A stretch of 64,000 nucleotides of DNA. It comes from Rhabdothermincola sediminis. Lineage in GTDB: Bacteria; Actinomycetota; Acidimicrobiia; Acidimicrobiales; Acidimicrobilacustridaceae. Every line of letters starts with the position of its first letter. Position 1 is the stretch's first letter. A model generated the notes under the pieces. That model made no database searches. It saw only the letters and a program-made list of their open reading frames with translations, and was not told where the DNA came from. The stretch spans positions 62,001 to 126,000 of the forward strand of contig NZ_JACFSZ010000001.1 in NCBI RefSeq assembly GCF_014805525.1, read 5' to 3'. Shown here piece after piece: positions 58,088 through 64,000 of the stretch. A program made the position numbers and the translations under genes.

Positions 58088-59011
58088 ATGGCAGTGAGCT
58101 ACCGGGCTCAGGTGGCGACGGCGTTCGAGGTGCTCGCCGACGGGCTGGCCCCGTTCGTCGACGACCGCATGAGCGCCGCCTACCCGGACGAGGACTGGGT
58201 CCTGATGGCGGCGACGAAGCTGGGCAAGCGCCGCGACGTGCTGGTCTCGCTGTCGGACCCGCACTTCCAGCTGGAGGTCATCAACCGATGGTGGGGCCCG
58301 GCGTTCGCCGCGGTGCTCGGCGAGAACATGCGCCAGACCATCACCGACCTCCGCACCGCTCGCAATCACTGGGCCCACCCCGACGAGGACCACCCCTTCG
58401 ATCTCGACTACGCCCTCCGGGTGCATCAGTGGGTGGAGGACGTGCTCCGGGCGTGCGACGCTCCCGAGGCCGACCATGTCGTGGCGCTGGCCGACCAGCT
58501 CCGGTGGGACGGGGTGCGGGACCAGGCTCGCGAGAAGGGCATGTCGGAGGCCGACGCGCTGATGGAGCAGCTCACCGAGCTGCAGAAGGCCTACGACGAG
58601 CTCAATGCCCACCTCGCCGAGGCCCGGGCAGCCGCCCGCTCCGCGACCGGGCGCCAGCGAGCCGTCGCCCGCCAGCTCGCTGAGCTGCAGAGCCAGTACG
58701 CCGCGGTGTCGGGCTTGCGGGACGAGTACCTCGTGCTGCGCCGCCAGCTCGACGAGGAGCGCACCAAGCGCGAGGCCCTGCTGCAGGACACCACCGCGGT
58801 CCGGGAGCAGCTCGCCCGGGCCGAAGCGGTGCTCGACGGCCTGCAGGAGGAATCCACCTCGTTGCGCCAGCAGCTCGCGACCACCCGGGCCTCGCTCAGC
58901 GACGTCGATCCGGTGGAGACCGAGGCCGGTCGTCGCTGGATCTGGCTCATCACGGCGCTGGTGGTGGTGATGGGCGTGGTCATCGTTCTCGCCTCCGAGT
59001 TGCCTCGGTAG
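58088..59011 (+). CDS. tail-anchored HEPN-domain coiled-coil protein
   Basis: A 307-residue protein. The N-terminal domain (about residues 1-150) resembles the Swt1-type HEPN domain and contains the RNase-associated motif R-x4-H as RNHWAH (Arg92, His97). A long coiled coil (about 165-275, rich in Leu/Glu/Gln with LTELQKAYDELNAHLAE) follows. The C-terminus is a single transmembrane helix (IWLITALVVVMGVVIVLAS) with a very short tail, so the protein should be membrane-anchored with its HEPN head in the cytoplasm. The ATG at 58088 follows AAAGGG. Such heads are often RNA-cleaving or NTP-dependent defence modules; function here is unknown. Confidence 0.78.
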   Translation: MAVSYRAQVATAFEVLADGLAPFVDDRMSAAYPDEDWVLMAATKLGKRRDVLVSLSDPHFQLEVINRWWGPAFAAVLGENMRQTITDLRTARNHWAHPDEDHPFDLDYALRVHQWVEDVLRACDAPEADHVVALADQLRWDGVRDQAREKGMSEADALMEQLTELQKAYDELNAHLAEARAAARSATGRQRAVARQLAELQSQYAAVSGLRDEYLVLRRQLDEERTKREALLQDTTAVREQLARAEAVLDGLQEESTSLRQQLATTRASLSDVDPVETEAGRRWIWLITALVVVMGVVIVLASELPR

Positions 59012-59043
59012 CGGGCGGCCCGGCGAGCGTTCGGCCGGCAACG

Positions 59044-59055
59044 AGAACCCGTTCT
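59044..59055. promoter_or_regulatory. KstR-like operator upstream of an LLM oxidoreductase gene
   Basis: AGAACCCGTTCT is a perfect palindrome (arms AGAAC and GTTCT). In context it matches 13 of 14 positions of the published TAGAACnnGTTCTA consensus of KstR, the repressor of sterol catabolism genes in mycobacteria and rhodococci. It lies 12-23 bases upstream of the start codon of the LLM gene, a position suited to repression. No kstR gene is in the window. Confidence 0.55.
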
Positions 59056-59066
59056 AATCTGCGCCG

Positions 59067-60203
59067 ATGGAGTTCGGGCTGTTCTGTGGTGGGTTCACGC
59101 CGCGCGGGCTGTGGGGTCTGGACGACCCTGCCCGGGCCGAGCACGAGCGTCTGCTCAGCGAGGTGGAGTTGGCGGTGCTCGCCGATCGCACCAACTGGAA
59201 GTATTGGTGGACCACCGAGCACCACTTTCTGGATGAGTACTCCCACATCTCGGCGAACGAGGTGCTGCTGCCCTGGGTGGGTGCTCGCACGGAGCGCATC
59301 CATCTCGGCTCGGGGATCTTCAACATCACCCCGCCGGTGAACCATCCGGCACGGGTGGCCGAGCGGGTGGCGATGCTCGACCACCTGACCGAGGGCCGTT
59401 TCGAGTTCGGCACCGGTCGCGGGTCGTCCACCACCGAGCAGCAGGGCTTCGGCATCTCCGATCCGGACCTCACCAAGGACATGTTCGACGAGGTGATCGG
59501 CGAGTTCCGGCGCATGTGGTCGGAGAGCGACTACTCCTTCGAGGGCAGGTTCTTCTCCATGCCGACTCGCAACGTGCTGCCCAAGCCGTGGATCAAGCCG
59601 CACCCGCCGATGTGGGTGGCGGCGGGCAATCCCGGCACCTTCGAGAAGGCCGCTCGCATGGGGCTCGGCGTGCTGTGCTTCACCCGGGGCAGCCCCCGCG
59701 ACCTGGCGCCGCTGGTCGAGATCTACAAGACCGCCATCGCCGACGCGGACCCGGTGGGGGAGTACGTGAACGACAACGTGGCGGTAGTGAGTCAGTTCCT
59801 CTGTCTCGAGGACCGCGAGCAGGCGCGGGACTGGATGGTCCGCGCGGGATCCAACTACCACAGCAGCCTGTTGTACCGGTACCTCGACACCTTCCCCCGC
59901 CCGCCGGGCGTCCCCGAGTGGCCCGCCGTGCTGCCGCCGGCCACCCGGGACGTGGTCGACGAGCGCATCGAGCAGGACGCCAGCGTGGTCGGCAACCCCG
60001 AGGACTGCCTGGCCGCCCTGCGACAGTTCGAGGCCATCGGCTGCGACCAGGTGCTCATGGGTCCCAGCTCCACCACCTGGCCGCACGACCTGTGCGTGGA
60101 GTCGGTGGAGCTGTTCGGCAAGCAGGTGATCCCCGAGCTCGACCGTGACCCGGAGCACCGCACCAGCCGTTTCCGCCGGGAAGCCGCGGCCGCGGCGAGT
60201 TAG
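59067..60203 (+). CDS. LLM class flavin-dependent oxidoreductase
   Basis: A 378-residue luciferase-like TIM barrel protein. WKYWWTTEHHFLDEYSHISANEVLLPWVGART, IHLGSGIFNITPPVNHPARVAERVAMLDHLTEGRFEFGTGRG and MWVAAGNPGTFEKAARMGLGV are typical of bacterial luciferase-like monooxygenases (FMN- or F420-dependent). The presence of a KstR-like site suggests a role in degradation of steroid-like or other hydrophobic compounds. Length and start are normal. No reductase partner adjoins. Confidence 0.9.
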   Translation: MEFGLFCGGFTPRGLWGLDDPARAEHERLLSEVELAVLADRTNWKYWWTTEHHFLDEYSHISANEVLLPWVGARTERIHLGSGIFNITPPVNHPARVAERVAMLDHLTEGRFEFGTGRGSSTTEQQGFGISDPDLTKDMFDEVIGEFRRMWSESDYSFEGRFFSMPTRNVLPKPWIKPHPPMWVAAGNPGTFEKAARMGLGVLCFTRGSPRDLAPLVEIYKTAIADADPVGEYVNDNVAVVSQFLCLEDREQARDWMVRAGSNYHSSLLYRYLDTFPRPPGVPEWPAVLPPATRDVVDERIEQDASVVGNPEDCLAALRQFEAIGCDQVLMGPSSTTWPHDLCVESVELFGKQVIPELDRDPEHRTSRFRREAAAAAS

Positions 60204-60222
60204 CGGCGCAGGACAGCCGGTC

Positions 60223-61488
60223 TCAGGTGGGGGTGGGGGAGAGGTCCTCGCCCCGGACCAGGCGGCCGACCAGGTCGATCTTCTGCTCGTACTCCTCGGC
60301 GGTGAGGATGCCCGCTCGATGGAGGTCGCCGAGCTTGCGGAGCAGGTCGGCCTCGTCGATGTGGCGCGGTCTCGGAGGCGTGGCGGGGCTCGCCGGCGCG
60401 GGTCCGGGCCGGCCCGCTCGGGCCTTGCGGTCGACCGGGCCGACGGGACGGGTCTTCTTCATGATGAGGGTGCGGGCCTCGTCGGCCTGTTCGGCCCGCA
60501 GCCCCTTGGCCACGATGGCGGGCCCGTCCACGCTCTCGATGCTGAGCACCGCGCCGGTGAGCTTCTTGTGGACCACCACGTCGGTGATCTCCTCGCCGCG
60601 GATCACCTGCCGCACCCGGTCGTTGCGGTCGCGCAGCTCGACCCGATCGCCGAAGATGGCGAGCCGGTCCCCGAGCCGGTCGAGGTCGGTGGCCAGGGGG
60701 GAGGGCCTCACCTCGAGCAGCGGGCCTTCACCCGGCGGGGGTCCATCGGGTCGGGGTGGTTGCGGGGCGCCCGACGCCGTGGCTCGACCAGCGGCGCCGG
60801 GCTTCGGGGTCTGGGTGCGGGGCGGCGCGCTCGGTGTCGCCGGAGCGGCGGCCGGGGTGGCAGGGGTCGCCGCGACCGCGGTCTCGATCGACGGGTTCGA
60901 TGCCTTGGCGGCCGCTCTGGCCGCCTCCAGCTCCGCCTGCAGGGTGGCGAGGGCCCGCGAGGCCGCGGCCGCCCGCCTCGGCGCGAGCACCGCGGCGTCC
61001 TCACGTGACGCCGCGTTCCGCCGCTCGAACTGGGTGAGCGGGTCGAGTCTGCGGCGAGGGGCCGGCGGCGCCGGCGCCGCACCGGCAGCCGGGGGCGCCG
61101 ATCGGGGCGGCGCAGCCCTGCTGGTGCGCCCCGCTGCCCCCGACCGGTCACGTCCCTTGCCGGCAGCCCGGGACCCCGATGGGCCAGGCTTCGTCTCAGC
61201 GGCCCGGGCAGCGCTTCCCTTAGCCTTCGTAGCCCTCGGGGCCTTCGATGCCGACGGGTCGGCCTTCCCGCCGCTCGCCTCGGCCCGATCGCCCGCCGCC
61301 TTGGTGCGTGCCGCCACGGCCGCGGCGCCGCTCACCCCAGCGGACGCCGACCGCAACTCCGGCGGGTACCACTTCCCGTCGGATGCCAGCCACCAACCCG
61401 GGCCGGGAGGGTCGTCGCGCTCTCTGGGGGGGTACCACTTGCCGTCGGATGCCTGCCACCAGCCGGGACCTTGCGAAACGTCGCTCAC
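60223..61488 (-). CDS. DUF2510 / PH-like / SHOCT domain protein
   Basis: A 421-residue protein of modular, partly disordered build. Two DUF2510 motifs open it (GPGWWQASDGKWYPP and GPGWWLASDGKWYPP, residues about 5-45). A long Ala/Arg/Pro/Thr linker (about 60-260) carries no recognisable fold. Near the end is a bacterial PH-like region (LATDLDRLGDRLAIFGDRVELRDRNDR, then VVVHKKLTGAVLSI), and the last 40 residues are a SHOCT motif (LLRKLGDLHRAGILTAEEYEQKIDLVGRLV). Such actinobacterial proteins are thought to oligomerise or sit at membranes; function is unknown. The GTG at 61488 starts directly before the first DUF2510 motif. Confidence 0.8.
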   Translation of the reverse strand: MSDVSQGPGWWQASDGKWYPPRERDDPPGPGWWLASDGKWYPPELRSASAGVSGAAAVAARTKAAGDRAEASGGKADPSASKAPRATKAKGSAARAAETKPGPSGSRAAGKGRDRSGAAGRTSRAAPPRSAPPAAGAAPAPPAPRRRLDPLTQFERRNAASREDAAVLAPRRAAAASRALATLQAELEAARAAAKASNPSIETAVAATPATPAAAPATPSAPPRTQTPKPGAAGRATASGAPQPPRPDGPPPGEGPLLEVRPSPLATDLDRLGDRLAIFGDRVELRDRNDRVRQVIRGEEITDVVVHKKLTGAVLSIESVDGPAIVAKGLRAEQADEARTLIMKKTRPVGPVDRKARAGRPGPAPASPATPPRPRHIDEADLLRKLGDLHRAGILTAEEYEQKIDLVGRLVRGEDLSPTPT

Positions 61489-61858
61489 CTGCCCACCACT
61501 TCCCGCCGTCCATGCGCTCCGCCAAGGCGCGGCGAGGTCGCCCCGACCCGCATCCCTCGCCTCAGGACCCCTCGGTGGATCGACACCTTCTCCCTCTGCT
61601 CCTCGCTGCGGCACCGTAGGCCCCACCGGGCCTACCGGCCACACCTCCGCATTAGTTCTTCGGCCCGCGGGGCCCTCGGGTTGAGCGTTCGTCGGTCGGG
61701 CCGTCCCACCATGATCTGCCACCCGCAGCCCGGATGACGCATGATTCCCGCACACCAGCGAGGATGGAGGTCCCCCGCGGCATGAGCGACACCGACGGCA
61801 TGAACCCGGAGCCCCCGAGTCCGAGGCCCGGCGTGAGCCGGAGCTGCCCACCGAGGAC
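61489..61858. other. 370-bp region without a confident gene; one hairpin
   Basis: Between the DUF2510 gene and the small acidic protein I see no convincing open frame. An 8-bp hairpin, GTAGGCCC-CACC-GGGCCTAC, lies at 61616-61635 without a T-run. The 61782 ATG with GGAGG upstream looks like a real gene start (MSDTDGMNPEPPSPRPG), but its frame does not lead into the conserved downstream sequence; see the next feature. Confidence 0.4.
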
Positions 61859-62038
61859 GTGGAGGACGCCCGCTTGCTGGCCAACGAGGCCCGGGCCCGG
61901 CTCCGAGCGGAGGGCTTCGACGACGACGAGATCGATGCGTGGGCTCGCGTGTACTTCGAGCGAGGGCACGAAGGCTCGGTCGAGGGGCTGGTGGCGTTCA
62001 TCCGCGCCGAGCAGGAGGCGGGGCGAGACCACGCCTGA
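61859..62038 (+). CDS. small acidic conserved protein, possible frameshift with upstream start
   Basis: The frame ending at TGA 62038 encodes DARLLANEARARLRAEGFDDDEIDAWARVYFERGHEGSV, a clearly protein-like acidic helical domain of about 60 residues. In this frame the only usable start is GTG 61859, without a ribosome-binding site. The plausible natural start, ATG 61782 with GGAGG 11 bases upstream (MSDTDGMNPEP...), is in a different frame. A one-base insertion or deletion between about 61820 and 61840 would join them. Either a sequence error or a real frameshift could explain it. No family is recognised. Confidence 0.5.
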   Translation: MEDARLLANEARARLRAEGFDDDEIDAWARVYFERGHEGSVEGLVAFIRAEQEAGRDHA

Positions 62039-62053
62039 GCGGTGGGCTGCGGC

Positions 62054-62743
62054 TCAGGCCAACCGGGCGGCCAGCTCGCCGATCCCGGTCACCACCTCTG
62101 AGCCGGCCCGGTCAGCCAGCCACCGGCGGTTGCGGCGGTGCAGCTCGACGTGCTCGTCGAAGCGGTTGAGGTGCACGATCAGGCGGGCCTGGTGGGCGCC
62201 GCGCTCGAGCGCCTCCACGGTGAGCCGCACCGCGTTGATCGTGCCGAGGCCGGCGTCGGCGACCACCACGACCACGTCGGGTCGCAGGGCCTCGACCAAC
62301 GTGATCGAATCCCCGTCGACCGCGAGCGGTGAACGCACCCCTCCCGCGGTCTCGACCACCGCCACCCGCGGGCTGGGCCACTGCCAGTGGATCTCGGCCA
62401 CCAGGTCCGCGATCGTGAAGGCCGGCCGCCCGAGCACCTCGGCGGCCATCGGTGGCGCCATGGGCACCTCGTACCAACGATGCGGCGGGCACACCGATGT
62501 CGGGTCCTCGCCGGATGCCGCCCCCAGCAGGTGAGCGTCGGTCTCGGGGTCGCCTGGGTCGAACGACTGGGCGGGCTTGCGCGCCGCCACGGTGGTGCCA
62601 CCGGCGCGCAGCTCCTGCAGCACCCGCGCCGCTACCCAGGTCTTGCCGACCTCCGTCCCGGTCCCGGCCACGACCACCAGCCGCTCGGGCCGCGCGCCCG
62701 GGGCCCCCGGGTCGTGCTCATGCCGGGAGGGGACGGAGGTCAT
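62054..62743 (-). CDS. bioD: dethiobiotin synthetase
   Basis: A 229-residue ATP-dependent enzyme inserting CO2 into 7,8-diaminopelargonate to form dethiobiotin, the penultimate step of biotin synthesis. Walker A GTGTEVGKTWVAARVL near the N-terminus, KPAQSFDPGD and VETAGGVRSPLA (substrate loop) are the family marks. The first 20 residues are poorly conserved, so the start may lie a little later. It overlaps bioF by four bases (ATGA). The bioA and bioB genes are not in the window. Confidence 0.93.
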   Translation of the reverse strand: MTSVPSRHEHDPGAPGARPERLVVVAGTGTEVGKTWVAARVLQELRAGGTTVAARKPAQSFDPGDPETDAHLLGAASGEDPTSVCPPHRWYEVPMAPPMAAEVLGRPAFTIADLVAEIHWQWPSPRVAVVETAGGVRSPLAVDGDSITLVEALRPDVVVVVADAGLGTINAVRLTVEALERGAHQARLIVHLNRFDEHVELHRRNRRWLADRAGSEVVTGIGELAARLA

Positions 62744-63876
62744 GGCGTGGACACCGCCAGGCCGAGCTCGTCGAGCGCAGCACGCAGCCGGAGGACCTGC
62801 TCACCGGTGTGGGCCGCGCTCAGGGCGACGCGCAGCCGGCAGGTCCCCGGCGGCACCGTCGGCGGCCGGATGGCGGGCACCAGCAGGCCGCGTTCGGCGA
62901 GGGCGGTGCTGGCCGCCACGGCGTCGGGCTCATCGCCGATCACGACCGGCAGGATAGGAGTGGGGTGGCCGGGTGCGACCACCCCGATGTGTTCCCGCAG
63001 CCTGCGGCGCCGCGCCTCGCCCTCCGCCGAGCGGAGGATCTCGAGCGCGGCCAGGGCCGCGGCGGTGTCGGCCGGGGTGAGGGCGGTGGTGAACACGAAG
63101 GGCCGTGCCCGGTTGACGAGCAGCTCGACGACCCGTCGGCTCGCGGCCACGAAGCCGCCGAGCGAGCCGAGCGTCTTGGACAGGGTGCCCACCCGCACCA
63201 CCTCGACACCGCCGAGGTCCGCGCCGACGTCGAAGACCGCGTGCGCGTCGTCCACGACCAACAGCGCGCCGTGCGCCCGGCACACGCCAGCGATAGCGCC
63301 GAGCGGAGCCACGTCACCGTCCATCGAGAAGACCGTGTCGGTGACGACCAGCGCTCGGCGGCCGTCCAGGCCGGCGAGCTGCGCCCGCAGGTGCTCGGGA
63401 TCGGCATGGCGGTACACGCGCACCTCGGCGCCGCGTCGGCCGGCGAGCCGGCAGCCGTCGATGATCGACGCGTGGTTGAGCTCGTCGGAGCACACCACCG
63501 TCCCGGGGCCGGCCAGCGTCGCCAGAGTGCCGGTGTTGGCGGCGTAGCCGGTGGGGAACACCAGCGCGGCCTGCGTGCCCCGCCACGCCGCGAGCTGCGC
63601 TTCCAGCTCGTCGTGGATCGGGCGGGAGCCGACGATGAGTCGCGAGGCGCCCGCGCCGGTGCCCCACCGCTGGATGGCCTCGATGGCGGCCGCCTTCACT
63701 GCCGGGTGCTGCGAGAGACCGAGGTAGTCGTTGGACGCGAACGACACGACCGGCACGCCGGTGCTCGTGATGGCAGTCTCGGGCGCCCCGCCGTCGAGCG
63801 CCCGTAGCGTCCGCCACCGTCCGGCCTGCTCGATGAGCCGGCACTCGCCGTCCACCCACTCGGCCCACCCGGTCAC
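62740..63876 (-). CDS. bioF: 8-amino-7-oxononanoate synthase
   Basis: A 378-residue PLP enzyme condensing pimeloyl-ACP with alanine to give 8-amino-7-oxononanoate (KAPA). Core motifs: SFASNDYLGLSQHPAV, LIVGSRPIHDELE, VFPTGYAANTGTLATLAG, DELNHASIIDG, VVDDAHAVFDVGADLGG and the PLP lysine in GTLSKTLGSLGG. The GTG at 63876 overlaps the stop codon of the upstream membrane-protein gene. The glycine C-acetyltransferase alternative is less likely given bioD next to it. Confidence 0.93.
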   Translation of the reverse strand: MTGWAEWVDGECRLIEQAGRWRTLRALDGGAPETAITSTGVPVVSFASNDYLGLSQHPAVKAAAIEAIQRWGTGAGASRLIVGSRPIHDELEAQLAAWRGTQAALVFPTGYAANTGTLATLAGPGTVVCSDELNHASIIDGCRLAGRRGAEVRVYRHADPEHLRAQLAGLDGRRALVVTDTVFSMDGDVAPLGAIAGVCRAHGALLVVDDAHAVFDVGADLGGVEVVRVGTLSKTLGSLGGFVAASRRVVELLVNRARPFVFTTALTPADTAAALAALEILRSAEGEARRRRLREHIGVVAPGHPTPILPVVIGDEPDAVAASTALAERGLLVPAIRPPTVPPGTCRLRVALSAAHTGEQVLRLRAALDELGLAVSTP

Positions 63877-64000
63877 GGGCCGGCACCCCGGTGCGATCGG
63901 CGCCTGGCGATGGCGATGGCGATCACGAGCGCGGTCGACAGCACGGCAGCGGCGACGGCGAGCAGGAGGGCGCGGCGGTCACGGCCGGTGAAGTCGATCG
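63873..64000 (-). CDS. C-terminal fragment of a membrane protein (truncated by window edge)
   Basis: Only about 42 C-terminal residues are visible: a short basic segment (IDFTGRDRR), one transmembrane helix (ALLLAVAAAVLSTALVIAIAIA) and a basic cytoplasmic tail (RRRSHRGAGP). The stop overlaps the bioF start (GTGA), so the gene is part of the biotin operon in arrangement. The C-terminal helix with an arginine-rich tail would fit a membrane-anchored enzyme or transporter; it cannot be identified from this piece. Confidence 0.55.
   Translation of the reverse strand, partial: IDFTGRDRRALLLAVAAAVLSTALVIAIAIARRRSHRGAGP

Overview
The window is a chromosomal segment of very high GC, densely packed with genes. 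It most likely comes from an actinobacterium of the Acidimicrobiia type. That assignment is an inference. It rests on the GC-rich codon usage with many GTG starts and ATGA or GTGA overlaps, several luciferase-like (LLM) and deazaflavin-type oxidoreductases, a MurT/GatD pair, a heterodimeric CrtYc/CrtYd lycopene cyclase, a KstR-like operator, and Xre/RES and DUF2510/SHOCT proteins. There is one tRNA, tRNA-Arg(CCT), and no rRNA, CRISPR array, transposase or integrase was recognised.

Layout, 1-24 kb: a truncated family 5 solute-binding lipoprotein; an alpha/beta hydrolase; a TauE-type exporter; an FtsX-type ABC exporter operon with its own TetR regulator and a tandem operator (2.6-5.0 kb); a sulfotransferase; a 606-residue protein of unknown function; a small lower-GC island with a RES-Xre toxin-antitoxin pair ending at tRNA-Arg (8.1-9.95 kb); a lipoprotein, ferredoxin and SDR; a sulfatase pseudogene broken by a stop codon and cut off by a palindromic repeat; an endonuclease/phosphatase-fold protein; TesB and a second sulfotransferase; a beta-propeller lipoprotein; a membrane-anchored sigma-factor-like fusion; a penicillin-acylase-family lipoprotein; and purU.

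23.9-42.9 kb: a MauE / MauA-like / MauD-like cluster whose MauA-like protein carries five extra beta-rich repeats; DUF1214, quinone-oxidoreductase-like, L,D-transpeptidase and TetR genes; a second copy of the palindromic element; SsuD; GatD-MurT; a GDSL hydrolase; cytochrome P450; a Ktr/Trk potassium uptake pair; an F420-type LLM oxidoreductase and a Ddn-like protein; a fructosamine-kinase-like protein; and a low-molecular-weight phosphatase.

42.9-56.9 kb forms a cobalamin/light/carotenoid region. A remnant of a lipid kinase is followed by a cobalamin riboswitch whose downstream hairpin hides the Shine-Dalgarno sequence of an ECF-type vitamin importer operon (surface protein, EcfT, fused EcfAA', EcfS). 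Two metabolic genes continue on the same strand. Next come a B12-binding regulator with the W-x9-EH signature of CarH/LitR photoreceptors and a complete set of genes for a C40 cyclic carotenoid (fni, crtB, crtI, crtE, crtYc, crtYd, crtZ). The palindrome TTTAGCRCTAAA lies in both control regions of this carotenoid block and is the likely operator of the photoreceptor.

56.9-64 kb: a CpaE-like ATPase, a tail-anchored HEPN coiled-coil protein, another LLM oxidoreductase behind a KstR-like site, a DUF2510/PH-like/SHOCT protein, a small acidic protein with an apparent frameshift, and bioD-bioF followed by the C-terminus of a membrane protein that runs off the end.
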